The notes under the pieces are model-generated. The model was not told the DNA's origin and did not search any database. It saw only the letters and a program-made list of their open reading frames with translations. A stretch of DNA of 63,588 bases from Deltaproteobacteria bacterium IMCC39146 (GTDB lineage Bacteria > Desulfobacterota > Desulfuromonadia > Desulfuromonadales > BM103): NCBI GenBank assembly GCA_030005635.1, contig JARUHP010000024.1:1-63588 (forward strand). The letters are read 5' to 3'. Positions 33,530 to 42,427 of the stretch are shown here, in pieces; position 1 is the stretch's first letter; each line of letters starts with the position of its first letter. The translations under genes were made by a program, and so were the position numbers.

Positions 33530-35512
33530 CTAGAGTAACTCTTTAACTTTAGCGACGACGTTGTCGACGGTAAAGCCGAACTTTTCCATCAGCTGCGCGA
33601 TCGGGCCGCTGGCACCATAGCTCTGCATGCCGATGATCTTGCCTTTGAAACCAACGTAGCGTTCCCAGCCGAACGTCGAAGCTGCTTCAACAGCAACACG
33701 GTTCAAGCACGTCGGTGGTAGAACCTGATCGCGGTAGTCCTGAGTCTGCTTTTCAAATAGCTCCCATGAAGGCAGGGAGACAACGCGTGTGCCGATACCA
33801 TCCGCTTGCAACTGTTTCTGTGCGTCCAATGCCAGAGGAACTTCTGAGCCGCTGGCGATGATGATCGTCTGCAGATCGCCCTGCTCTTTGGAGAGAACAT
33901 AGCCACCTTGATGGAGGCCTTCTGCTGCACCAAACTGGGTGCGATCGAGAGTCGGCAGCCCTTGGCGGGTCAAAATCAGAGCCGTTGGCCCCTGCTGATT
34001 GGCGATTGTCGCTTTCCATGCTTCAAGGGTTTCGTTGGCATCGCCGGGGCGGATCACAGTCAGGTTGGGAACCGCTCGCAGGTTGGGCAGTTGTTCGATC
34101 GGTTGATGGGTCGGGCCGTCTTCGCCCAGGCCGATAGAATCGTGGGTCAGAACATAAATGGTCTGTAGTCCCATCATTGCTGCAAGGCGCATCGGTGGAC
34201 GCATATAATCGGCGAAGATCATGAATGTGCCACCGAAGGGGATCAATCCAGGCGTGTGTGCCAGGCCGTTAAGAATGGCAGCCATGCCGTGCTCACGAAC
34301 ACCGAAGTGAATGTTGCGGCCAACGGTGGTCGGTGTGTAGGAATCCTCGCCCTTGAGGGTGGTGTTGTTGGAAGGGCCGAGGTCGGCTGAACCACCGAGC
34401 AGGAAGGGCAGTTTGCCTGCCAGTGCGTTCAAGGTTTTACCACTGGCCTGGCGGGTGGCCAATTTTTCTCCAGCTGCGAACTTGGGCAGGTCGTCCCAGC
34501 CTTCTGGAAGTTCCCCTGCTGCAGCTTTTTGCCACGCGGCGAGATCGGTGTTCTGAAGAAGCTCTTTGCTAAAAGCCTTCTGCCATTCAGCCTCTTGCTC
34601 GGCTCCACGCTTGATGGCTTCGCCCATGTGCTCTGTAACGTCTGCAGGGACAACGAAAGTTGCCTCGGGGTCGCGGTCGAAGAACTTCTTTGTCAGTTTC
34701 AACTCTTCAGCACCCAATGGAGCGCCGTGAGCGTCGTGAGTGTCCTGCTTGTTCGGTGCGCCGAAGCCGATGTGCGAGCGGGCGATGATCAGCGAAGGAC
34801 GCGGCGAACTCTTGGCCTTGGCAATGGCCCGGTCGATATCCTGAACATTCTCACCCTCGACATGCTGAACGTGCCAGCCGTAGCTGAGATAACGGGTCGC
34901 GACTTCTTCGGTGAAGGCCAGGTCGGTGTCGCCTTCGATGGTGATCTTGTTGTCGAGGTAGAGATAAACCAGGCTACCCAGGCGCAGGTGGCCTGCCAGC
35001 GAAGCGGCCTCGGCAGCGACGCCTTCCATCAGGTCGCCATCGGAGCAGATGCCGTAGATTGTGCTTTCGAACAGGTCATTGCTGACGCGTTGCTGCAAAA
35101 AGCGTGCGCCCATGGCCATGCCGACGCCAACCGAGATACCCTGGCCGAGAGGGCCGGTGGTAGTTTCGATGCCGGGCGCGTGGCCGAATTCCGGGTGGCC
35201 GGCGGTTGGGCTATCAATCTGGCGGAAATTTTTCAGGTCGTCCAACGAGAGCTCGTAGCCTGAGAGGTGCAGCATACTGTAAAGGAGCGCCGAGGCATGG
35301 CCGCAGGAGAGGATGAATCGATCACGTCCTGCCCAATCCGGGTTTTTGGGATTGTAACGCATGTACTTTTTGAACAGCAGGTAGGCAATCGGGGCGGCTT
35401 CCATAGGGGTGCCTGGATGCCCTGATTGGGCCTGTTCAACCATGTCGGCAGAAAGCAGGCGAATTGTGTCGATGGCCCTCTGGGCCTGTTGCATGTCTAG
35501 TGTTTGTGCCAT
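33530..35512 (-). CDS. tkt: Transketolase
   Basis: Thiamine-diphosphate enzyme of the non-oxidative pentose phosphate pathway; it transfers two-carbon units and supplies erythrose 4-phosphate, the partner of PEP in the DAHP synthase reaction. The 660-aa length is normal. Visible are the N-terminal GHPGTPMEAAPIAY segment, the cofactor motif GICSDGDLMEGVAAEAAS ending in LDNKITIEG, HDAHGAPLG, and the central NIHFGVREHGMAAILNGLA region with Glu for cofactor activation. A good GAGG site precedes the ATG. It is transcribed alone between two terminators. Confidence 0.97.
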   Translation of the reverse strand: MAQTLDMQQAQRAIDTIRLLSADMVEQAQSGHPGTPMEAAPIAYLLFKKYMRYNPKNPDWAGRDRFILSCGHASALLYSMLHLSGYELSLDDLKNFRQIDSPTAGHPEFGHAPGIETTTGPLGQGISVGVGMAMGARFLQQRVSNDLFESTIYGICSDGDLMEGVAAEAASLAGHLRLGSLVYLYLDNKITIEGDTDLAFTEEVATRYLSYGWHVQHVEGENVQDIDRAIAKAKSSPRPSLIIARSHIGFGAPNKQDTHDAHGAPLGAEELKLTKKFFDRDPEATFVVPADVTEHMGEAIKRGAEQEAEWQKAFSKELLQNTDLAAWQKAAAGELPEGWDDLPKFAAGEKLATRQASGKTLNALAGKLPFLLGGSADLGPSNNTTLKGEDSYTPTTVGRNIHFGVREHGMAAILNGLAHTPGLIPFGGTFMIFADYMRPPMRLAAMMGLQTIYVLTHDSIGLGEDGPTHQPIEQLPNLRAVPNLTVIRPGDANETLEAWKATIANQQGPTALILTRQGLPTLDRTQFGAAEGLHQGGYVLSKEQGDLQTIIIASGSEVPLALDAQKQLQADGIGTRVVSLPSWELFEKQTQDYRDQVLPPTCLNRVAVEAASTFGWERYVGFKGKIIGMQSYGASGPIAQLMEKFGFTVDNVVAKVKELL

Positions 35513-35624
35513 TGAAAAACTCCTCGGAAATCGGTTTTATTGAAGGGGTCACTATACTGACCCGCCGCCGGCAAGACAAGCGGAAATGCGATGAAATCTG
35601 GTGTTTATGTGACTACTTGGGGCT

Positions 35625-35664
35625 AAAAATGACAAAGCCGATTCGGGCTATCCAAATCGGCTTT
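35625..35664 (-). terminator. Terminator downstream of gshA
   Basis: AAAGCCGATT and AATCGGCTTT pair across a 12-base loop; on the minus strand TGTCATTTTTAG follows. Repeat copy 3 lies between it and the gshA stop codon, as if inserted in the 3' untranslated region. Confidence 0.75.
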
Positions 35665-35733
35665 ATCTTTGCCTCGGGTTAAAACCGTTCGTTGCTCCAT
35701 TGCGTTTGTTGAGGAACAAAACCAAAAAAGTCA

Positions 35734-35946
35734 ACTGACTTATACCCTAAACAAAGGTTGTAAGGCTTTAACGCAAAGGCGCAAAGGGGTAAAGAAAGCC
35801 CGCAAAGAAAACCACTTCAAAAAGTGAGAATAGTTATTCTTAGCGTCTTACTTGGTTTTTCTTAGCGTCTTTGCGTTGATCCTTTGATTTCAGATTTTAG
35901 TGTTTTGGTGTAAAGACGTATTCCCTTTGTCTGGGTTAGAGCCCCG
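35734..35946 (+). repeat. Dispersed palindromic repeat, copy 3
   Basis: The left end is TATACCCTAAACAAAG (35741-35756), the right end the inverted CTTTGTCTGGGTTAGA. The interior matches copies 1, 2 and 4, including AACGCAAAGGCGCAAAGGGG and CACTTCAAAAAGTG. It stops 7 bases short of the gshA stop codon. Confidence 0.87.
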
Positions 35947-35952
35947 TAAACA

Positions 35953-37368
35953 TTAAGGCTTGAACTGCTCATTGCTGCAGCTTCCGTCCGGACGGTTTGA
36001 GGCGACATCGAAAAAGCCGCAATGTTGAATCAACGCCTTGACCTTATCCTCCCGACTCCCATGCCAATTCTGTAAGAGTTGTTCGGCAAGGGTAACGCCA
36101 CCTTCAATCAAACTATCAAGACCATCGAGGAAGTAACTCTCGCTGCGCTCCTGGCAGCGTCGTGATTGCTGACGGTCGAGACCGTCACGAGCGAGTGTCA
36201 GGCAGGTCCGTGCCAGGTCCTGCAGGGTCCCTTCTCTCCAGGGAGTCTTCAGGCCGAGCTTCCACGCCTGTTGAGAGGTTTGTGCGACCTCTGCAGAGGA
36301 GGTGGGGCGACAATGCTCCCAGGCTTTCTGGAAGGACTCTTCATCGTACATCAGGCCCTTGAGTAGCGCGGCAACGGTCAGGACCAGATGAGGTGGCAGA
36401 CTGTCGGCGCAGCGGACTTCGACCTGCGGCCGCAGGCGGACTTCGGTAAAGAGCGTGGACAGGTGAAGGTCCCAATCGACCATGGTTGCCTGATGGCCTC
36501 CATAACCTGAGGCAAGGTATTCGCGGAAGTGGAATGGTCGTTGGGTCAGGTCGATGTATTGGCCATCGCGCAGAATAAAGTACATCGGCACGTCGAGAGC
36601 ATAGTCGACATAATCGCTAAATCCGGCTTCGGGGTTGTCCAGAAAAGGCAAGAGACCGGTGCGGTCCGGGTCTGTGCGGGACCAGATCTCTCCCCTGGTG
36701 GTCAAAAATCCGGTCGCTTCTCCGTCCATGATCGGTGAGTTGGCAAACAGCCCGTAGATAAGTGGCGAGAGTGCCTGGGCAAGGCGCAGCTTTCTCATGC
36801 AGTCCGCTTCATCGCGGAAATCAAGATTAACCTGAAGCCCGGCGCTCTGCTTCATCATGCGTTGACCCATGTCACCGGTTTTGAGCATGTAGGGTCCCAT
36901 GATGTCGTAACGGGATTTCGGTGCCCACTCAATTTTATCGAGAGGCGTGAATGGTTGAGTTCCCAAGCCGACCAGAACTAAGCCAAGTTCGTTACAGGCA
37001 GCGACGGCCTTGACGATATGCTTCGAAAAATCATTGCAGTTACAGAAGAGGTCGGCACAGAGTTGCCCTGAAAGTTCCAACTGGCTGCCGGGCTCGAGGG
37101 TTATGGAGGAATGTTCTCCCTGCAAGCCGATCAGTCTTGTTCCTTCACGGACCTCCTGCCAGTCACCACTTTTTGCCAAGGCAGAGAGCAGAGCTTCAAC
37201 CCTGTGAAATTCGGCAGCTTCTCCGGTGTGGATATCAAGGACCAGTTTTTCCATCTCAGCACCGATGCCCCAGTCGGTTTCAGGGCGGGCTCCGGCGGCA
37301 AGGAAGCTGATCAGTTGATCGCGTGAAGTAAGCAGTTCGTCATGCTTGATTTTGTTCGGAATGAGCAT
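35953..37368 (-). CDS. gshA: Glutamate-cysteine ligase (plant/alphaproteobacterial type)
   Basis: Joins glutamate and cysteine with ATP, the first step of glutathione synthesis. The 471-aa protein matches the GCS2 group: GIGAEMEKLVLDI at the N-terminus, the EHSSITLEPGSQLELSG segment, the MKTGDMGQRMMKQSAGLQVNLDF region and FRDEADCMRKLRLAQALSPLI. The first half contains the residues that bind ATP/magnesium. No gshB is seen in the window, so gamma-glutamylcysteine might be the end product or gshB lies elsewhere. The C-terminal 60 residues look less conserved. Confidence 0.92.
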   Translation of the reverse strand: MLIPNKIKHDELLTSRDQLISFLAAGARPETDWGIGAEMEKLVLDIHTGEAAEFHRVEALLSALAKSGDWQEVREGTRLIGLQGEHSSITLEPGSQLELSGQLCADLFCNCNDFSKHIVKAVAACNELGLVLVGLGTQPFTPLDKIEWAPKSRYDIMGPYMLKTGDMGQRMMKQSAGLQVNLDFRDEADCMRKLRLAQALSPLIYGLFANSPIMDGEATGFLTTRGEIWSRTDPDRTGLLPFLDNPEAGFSDYVDYALDVPMYFILRDGQYIDLTQRPFHFREYLASGYGGHQATMVDWDLHLSTLFTEVRLRPQVEVRCADSLPPHLVLTVAALLKGLMYDEESFQKAWEHCRPTSSAEVAQTSQQAWKLGLKTPWREGTLQDLARTCLTLARDGLDRQQSRRCQERSESYFLDGLDSLIEGGVTLAEQLLQNWHGSREDKVKALIQHCGFFDVASNRPDGSCSNEQFKP

Positions 37369-37546
37369 GCATGTCCCGGAGGCTTGGATGGCAGGTGTCA
37401 GTGCTGGAGCAGCCCTAAAAAGATTAAAACTATCTGGTTGTCTACTTCACTACAGTAGTTATTGTCAGGATTAATAATTCTCTTTGCCACTCGTTCGTTT
37501 CTCTCACTAGAGTCACTGAGGGCACAGAGAACACCTGATTGTTTTT

Positions 37547-37750
37547 CGGATTTATAACCCAAACAAAGGTTGTAAGTATTTAACGCAAAGGCGCGAAGGG
37601 GTAGAGAAAGCCCGCAAAGAAAACCACTTCAAAAAGCGAGAATAATAACCCTTTGCGTCTTTCTTGGCGTTTCTTAGCGTCTTTGCGTTGGTCTTTTGAA
37701 TTCAGCTTTTACTTTAAAGACGTATTCCCTTTGTTTGGGTTATAGGGCCG
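37547..37750 (+). repeat. Dispersed palindromic repeat, copy 4
   Basis: Both ends are intact: TATAACCCAAACAAAG at 37553-37568 and its inverse at 37729-37744. Inside are AACGCAAAGGCGCGAAGGGG, a central AACCACTTCAAAAAGCGAG and CTTAGCGTCTTTGCGTTGG. The remaining gap 37369-37895 has GAGGGCACAGAGAACACC and CTCTGTGTCTCTGTGGCG low-complexity tracts, and a terminator, but no gene. Confidence 0.9.
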
Positions 37751-37854
37751 TTGTTTGTTGAATATCTCTGTGTCTCTGTGGCGAAAGGGGTTCTTTGAAT
37801 GACCCTCACTCGAGCGAAGTGGATAATCAGATAAAACAATTCTTTCTGTTCAGT

Positions 37855-37890
37855 ATAGCAAAAGGCCGGCATTTTATTGCCGGCCCTTTG
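37855..37890 (-). terminator. Terminator of the aminotransferase gene
   Basis: AAAGGGCCGGC-AATAAAAT-GCCGGCCTTTTGC on the minus strand, 6 bases after the stop. Confidence 0.88.
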
Positions 37891-37895
37891 CATGT

Positions 37896-39215
37896 TTATT
37901 TCCTTCTATTCGCTGAGCTCAGGTATTTCGTGATGTTTCTTGAGATGTTTTCGAAAATACGGGTGAAAGTCTCTTCGTCACGTTCAAGCAAGGTGATGCG
38001 AAAGCCCTGCTCCGGAGTGAAGAACGATGACAGCGGCACAACACAGATGCCGGTTGAGGCCAACAGGTAATAAACAAAGCGTTTATCCGGAGAAACTCCC
38101 GGCTGGTTGACGAGGTTTTCAACCAGTTCGCGTACCTCGGGAAGCTCTATCGGCAGAGTTTGCTTGTCGTTGAGTTGTCCCTCCTGGAAGGCAACGCTCA
38201 TGTAGAAGGCACCATTGGTTCGGTTGACCTTGATCTCGGGAACCTTGTTGAGAATGTCATAAGCGATGTTGGAGAACTTCTCGTAACGTGTGATCCGTTC
38301 CTCGAGCCAGGCAGGATACTCCGGATGGCTGAGAATGGGCGGAATGGCTTTCTGCGGCAAGGTTGTTGAGCAAACTTCGACCATCTTCGAGTCGACGATG
38401 CTCTGAATGTAGCGTTGGAACATCGGGTCCTTGTCTGCATTGTAGACTTCGATCCAACCGCAACGGGATCCGGGCCAGGGCAATTCCTTGCTGATGCCTT
38501 TCATCGAAATGGCCGGGACATCGCCAATCAGGTCGGAAATCGGCTTGGTCGACTGGCCGTTGTAAACCAGGTTCTGATAAATCTCGTCGGCAATGATGAA
38601 GAGATCATACTCCTTGGCGATCGCCACCATCTCTTTAAGGATCCGCTCTGGCCAGACGGCCCCGGTCGGGTTGTCCGGGTTGATGATCAGAATACCGGAA
38701 ATGGTCGGGTTGTATTTGATCGACAGGCGCAGGTCGTCAAGGTCAGGGAACCAGTTGTTGGCCGGGTCAAGGCGATAGCAGATCGGTTTTTGGCCGGCAT
38801 GGGCGGCTTCACCGGAGGAATGCGTGGAGTAGGTCGGTGATGGTCCAATGACGCGGGATTCACGACGCAGCAGGCCGTAAACTTTCTGGATGGCATCACC
38901 CAGACCATTGAAGAAAATAACGTCATCTGCGGTCAACTGTGCTTTGCCGCGACGATTGGTCCTTTCGGCCAGGAACTCGCGGGTCTCAAGCACACCCTTG
39001 GTCGCACAATATCCGTAGGAGCAGTCTTTCATGGCGAGATCTGCGACGATCTTCTTCATCCACTGGGGAATGATCTCCCCTTTGGCGATCGGGTCGCCGA
39101 TATTCTCCATGTTGGTTTTGATGCCGAGCGTTCTGAGCTTGTCGGCGATCTCCACGATAGCGCGGATCTCGTAGGTCAGCTCTCCGGCACCGATATGAAC
39201 GATATTGTTGCGCAT
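37896..39215 (-). CDS. Pyridoxal-phosphate-dependent aminotransferase (fold type I)
   Basis: A 439-aa aspartate-aminotransferase-fold enzyme. The substrate-binding IINPDNPTGAVW motif, the DEIYQNLVYNGQS segment with the PLP-contacting Asp-Tyr pair, and the Schiff-base lysine in SMKGISKELPWPGSRCGW are clear. The opening MRNNIVHIGAGELTYEIRAIVEIAD is characteristic of a subgroup of large aminotransferases annotated as pyridoxal-dependent or alanine aminotransferase. The substrate cannot be read with certainty; alanine/pyruvate is my best guess. It is downstream of a small ORF that ends in its own terminator. Confidence 0.88.
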   Translation of the reverse strand: MRNNIVHIGAGELTYEIRAIVEIADKLRTLGIKTNMENIGDPIAKGEIIPQWMKKIVADLAMKDCSYGYCATKGVLETREFLAERTNRRGKAQLTADDVIFFNGLGDAIQKVYGLLRRESRVIGPSPTYSTHSSGEAAHAGQKPICYRLDPANNWFPDLDDLRLSIKYNPTISGILIINPDNPTGAVWPERILKEMVAIAKEYDLFIIADEIYQNLVYNGQSTKPISDLIGDVPAISMKGISKELPWPGSRCGWIEVYNADKDPMFQRYIQSIVDSKMVEVCSTTLPQKAIPPILSHPEYPAWLEERITRYEKFSNIAYDILNKVPEIKVNRTNGAFYMSVAFQEGQLNDKQTLPIELPEVRELVENLVNQPGVSPDKRFVYYLLASTGICVVPLSSFFTPEQGFRITLLERDEETFTRIFENISRNITKYLSSANRRK

Positions 39216-39269
39216 GAGGTTCTTCCTCCCCGTTAATCCTGAATCTGCCAGCTGTTATCTGCTTCAGGG

Positions 39270-39306
39270 TAAATAAAAAGGCCATGAGCGTTTGCCCATG
39301 GCCTTG
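39270..39306 (-). terminator. Terminator of the 35-residue ORF
   Basis: On the minus strand AAGGCCATG-GGCAAACGCT-CATGGCCTT is followed by TTTATTT. It starts 18 bases after the small ORF stop. Confidence 0.9.
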
Positions 39307-39323
39307 ATCAAGTAAGATCTGAA

Positions 39324-39431
39324 TCAGTTTTCAAGGCAATGGACAAGTTCATGGCAAGCGGCCGCCGCTGCAGCCGCGTTATTTGCTCGCGCTGCCTTGA
39401 TTGCTGCGGTGATGTTGGTTGCTTTGAACAT
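39324..39431 (-). CDS. Ala-rich 35-residue ORF, candidate small protein
   Basis: A 36-codon frame, ATG at 39431, with GGGGAAG about 5 bases upstream and a perfect terminator 18 bases beyond the stop. The product begins MFKATNITAAIKAARANN, continues with seven consecutive Ala, and ends with a CHELVHCLEN tail in which Cys26, His27, His31 and Cys32 could bind a metal. The Ala-rich middle should be helical. It lies between the helicase and aminotransferase genes, in their direction. Function is unknown; it could be a structural or regulatory small protein, a peptide precursor, or not translated at all. Confidence 0.6.
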   Translation of the reverse strand: MFKATNITAAIKAARANNAAAAAAACHELVHCLEN

Positions 39432-39518
39432 GCGCTTCCCCGTTGCTTAATTATGAGTCTCGTCAGTTATCATGACTTATATTCTTTGTCAATGAATAGT
39501 TGCTTGTTGCCCTGTGCT

Positions 39519-42062
39519 TTAATCCTCTTTAACGCCCGGATCTGTGTTCTTGAAGAAAGCCTTGATGGCTTCAGTCAACTCGGCCTGAGGCTTGGTTAAA
39601 ACGGGGACATTGGGCAAAGAGTGCAGGAAGAGACGGCCGTAACCACGCCTGACGACCCGGCTGTCGAGAATCAGCACCACGCCACGATCGGTGCGCTGCC
39701 GGATCAGGCGGCCAAAGCCCTGGCGAAAGCGAATCACAGCTTGTGGAACCGTGTACTCCATAAAGGGATCTCCGCCTGCTTTGGTGATGGCTTCGGCGCG
39801 TGCTTCAAGAACCGGCTCAGTCGGCACCCGGAAGGGCAGACGGGCAATGATGACTTGCTCAAGTGAGCGGCCGGGCACATCGACCCCTTCCCAGAAGGAG
39901 TCGGTGGCAAAGAGAATGCTGGTGGGGTCTTTGCTGAATTTCTGCAACAGGTTGTGCCGGGTGGTTTCTCCCTGGCGCAAGACCTGGTAGCCGCGGGCCG
40001 AAAGGATTGGGGACAGCTCGCCATGGATACGGCGTAACAGGCTGTAGGCGGTAAAGAGTACAAAGCTGCGCCCATCGGCTGCCAGCAAGGCCTGCTCAGT
40101 CAGGTCACGTACGGCCTCGGCGTAGCCGGGGCGGCCCGGTTCGGGGATATCGGTGGGGATCGCGAGCAAGGCCTGCTTTTCGAAATCGAAAGGAGATTCC
40201 AGGAGCAGTTCCGTTAGCCGGCCCGTCTCCAACTCGTTGAGGCCGACCCGGTGGCGCAGGTAGTCAAAACGGCCGGCAACAGTGAGGGTGGCGCTGGTCA
40301 TGACGACGGTCTGCATGCGTTCCATCAGGGTCTGTCGTAACAGCGGTGCGACCACCAGGGGTGCGGAGCAAAGCCGGGTGATAATTCCTTCGCCTCGACC
40401 TATGCGTCCTTTGGTGATTTCAAACCAGACGCAGGTCTCCGGGGCTCTGGCGACAAAAGACTGCAGGTTGTCGGCAAGCACTTGCAGGCGCACACTGACG
40501 CCTACCAGGTCGGTGCAGAGAGAGCGACAAGCCTCCGCAGCTTCATCAGGGAGTTTGCGTAAGGCCTTGAGCAGCTCTCGCAGCGACTCACTGTACTCAC
40601 TGGTACTGCGCGCCAGGCTGCGCAGTACGCCTTCGGTTCTCTTCCAGGTCGCTTTTTCGACGAAGGTTGGTACCAGTCGTTGGCGAATCTCTTCTGTTGA
40701 ACGAATCTCCGTGCCGAGTTCTTTTGCCAGCTCTATCCCTGAGTGTTCCAGGTCTGCAATTGAGCGATCCAGTAAATCCTGGCGTTGGCCGATGAGTGAT
40801 TCTATGCGCTCATGCAGTTCACGGTAGAGAGCATCCTGATCATCCTGCAATGATCGTCCAAGTTGTACAATCAGTCGTGGCAGTAGACCCCGCTGCGGTT
40901 TACGCGGGTGGCGTAGCCTGTTGAGTGTGCGGGCGAAGGCGAAACGGGTGACCTGGGTGCTGAAGTAGCGCGTGGCGACTTCTTCGAGGTGATGAGCTTC
41001 ATCGATCACCAGTCTGGAAAAGGGTGGCAGTACAGCCATTGATGAGTAGTTGTCGGTCTGCTGGCGCAAGGAAAGGTCTGCAAGCAGCAAGGCGTGGTTG
41101 ACCACCAGGATGTCGGCACGAGACGCCCTGCGTCGGGCCTGGTGAAAGAAGCAGCTGCCAAAAAAGGGGCACTGGCTGCGACTGCACTGGTCTGCTTCGC
41201 AGCAGACTTCATCCCAGAGCGTAGCGTTGGGCAAGAAGGAGAGGTCCTCGCGTGAGCCATCTCCTGTCTGTTCGGCCCATTCTCGCAGGGATGTCAGCTC
41301 ACCGACGTGTTCTTCATCAAACAGGCCGGGTTCAGCCGTGGCACTTTCCAGTCGGCGTTTACAGAGATAGTTCGAGCGGCCTTTGACCAGCTCAACCCGA
41401 AAATCGAGACCCGTGGCCCGTTGCAGGAAAGGCAGATCCTTGCGGATCAGCTGCTCCTGCAGATTGATCGTGTTGGTTGAGACCACCAGTCGTTCGCGGT
41501 TGGCAAGGGTCCAGAGGATTGCCGGAACCAGGTAGGCAAGGCTTTTTCCCGTGCCGGTACCGGCTTCGACCAGGGCAATGCTGTGATTGTTGAGGGCTTC
41601 TGTGACGGCGAAGGCCATCTGCATCTGTTCGGGGCGATCTTCGAATCCCGAGAGGCTGTTGCAGACCTGTCCACCGGGGCCGAGCATATCTGCAACCTGC
41701 TTATGCTCGACGGTTGCATTCTCGGTTGGCTTGAAGGCCTCGACGACCCGGTAAAGCTTGCTGACCTGATTGTTGACGATATAGAAGCCGACCCCCATGG
41801 AGCCGAGGTTGCCGGCGATTGCCAGGTCTGGTTCCGAAGGTTCAAGGTGGCCGCTCGGGTGATTGTGGATGATCACATCTCCCGGCCGGCAGGCCTGGAG
41901 GATGGCGGGAACTGCATCACGGCTGCCGCGGGCAAGAATTTCCACATCCACGACAAGTTGGTCTGTATCGGTCTGGCCAATGCAGAAAACTTCGTTGCCG
42001 CCAGACTCAAGAATTTCCTGCCTGAGCTTTTCCTGTGATTTTGTCGAGAGAAATTTATCCAT
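39519..42062 (-). CDS. JAMM-domain/DinG-type helicase fusion, 847 aa
   Basis: Residues 1-115 form a JAMM/RadC-like domain with the full metal motif: Glu24 in GGNEVFCIG, His66 and His68 in IIHNHPSG, Ser76 and Asp79. The rest is an XPD/DinG superfamily 2 helicase: Walker A AGTGTGKS at 167-174, DEAH at 354-357, and the iron-sulfur cysteines Cys234, Cys293, Cys298 and Cys304 with the C-x4-C-x5-C spacing of E. coli DinG. C-terminal motifs include FATDSFWEGVDVPG and QGFGRLIRQRTDRG. DinG unwinds DNA structures 5' to 3'. The added metalloprotease-like or RadC-like domain may target the helicase to DNA or cleave a protein partner. Stop lies 88 bases upstream of the small Ala-rich ORF. Confidence 0.9.
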   Translation of the reverse strand: MDKFLSTKSQEKLRQEILESGGNEVFCIGQTDTDQLVVDVEILARGSRDAVPAILQACRPGDVIIHNHPSGHLEPSEPDLAIAGNLGSMGVGFYIVNNQVSKLYRVVEAFKPTENATVEHKQVADMLGPGGQVCNSLSGFEDRPEQMQMAFAVTEALNNHSIALVEAGTGTGKSLAYLVPAILWTLANRERLVVSTNTINLQEQLIRKDLPFLQRATGLDFRVELVKGRSNYLCKRRLESATAEPGLFDEEHVGELTSLREWAEQTGDGSREDLSFLPNATLWDEVCCEADQCSRSQCPFFGSCFFHQARRRASRADILVVNHALLLADLSLRQQTDNYSSMAVLPPFSRLVIDEAHHLEEVATRYFSTQVTRFAFARTLNRLRHPRKPQRGLLPRLIVQLGRSLQDDQDALYRELHERIESLIGQRQDLLDRSIADLEHSGIELAKELGTEIRSTEEIRQRLVPTFVEKATWKRTEGVLRSLARSTSEYSESLRELLKALRKLPDEAAEACRSLCTDLVGVSVRLQVLADNLQSFVARAPETCVWFEITKGRIGRGEGIITRLCSAPLVVAPLLRQTLMERMQTVVMTSATLTVAGRFDYLRHRVGLNELETGRLTELLLESPFDFEKQALLAIPTDIPEPGRPGYAEAVRDLTEQALLAADGRSFVLFTAYSLLRRIHGELSPILSARGYQVLRQGETTRHNLLQKFSKDPTSILFATDSFWEGVDVPGRSLEQVIIARLPFRVPTEPVLEARAEAITKAGGDPFMEYTVPQAVIRFRQGFGRLIRQRTDRGVVLILDSRVVRRGYGRLFLHSLPNVPVLTKPQAELTEAIKAFFKNTDPGVKED

Positions 42063-42168
42063 AAGTGAGAGGCATTATAGAGACGCCGGCTCATTTGTGG
42101 AAAGACTTTCTGGATATATTTTATGCTTATGGGCTCAGCGTGAATTGTAAGTAAGAAAAACGGTGAAA

Positions 42169-42213
42169 ATTAACGCAAAACGCTAAGAAAAGCCAATAAA
42201 GACGCAAAGAGGG
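42169..42213. repeat. Fragment of the GCAAAG-type repeat
   Basis: TTAACGCAAAACGCTAAGAA followed by AGCCAATAAAGACGCAAAGAG corresponds to the right arm of the dispersed palindromic repeat. No TATAACCC ends. Confidence 0.7.
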
Positions 42214-42238
42214 ATTCTTTCTCCTGGAGGCTTGGTGT

Positions 42239-42403
42239 CTAGTGTCCCGTGCGGTTAGTTCGCCGCACAAGTTGCGTTTGATTTTGGTTCCTGGCAAGGC
42301 GCGGTGACGCTGGTCTAGCGGGCTTAAGCCGAGGCGCCGTAACGCAGTCCGTGGCCAAAAGCGCCGAAATTTGAAGGAATGAATTAACCGCACGGGGCAC
42401 TAG
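42239..42403. mobile_element. MITE-like element with inverted ends and CTAG flanks
   Basis: TGTCCCGTGCGGTTA on the left (42243) and the near-identical inverted copy TAACCGCACGGGGCA on the right (to 42399) bound 157 bases and are flanked on both sides by CTAG, a possible target duplication. The interior has GC-rich inverted blocks and no gene. This fits a non-autonomous transposable element; its source IS is not in the window. Confidence 0.65.
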
Positions 42404-42427
42404 CTTTATGCTGGTAGGCTGAATGCG

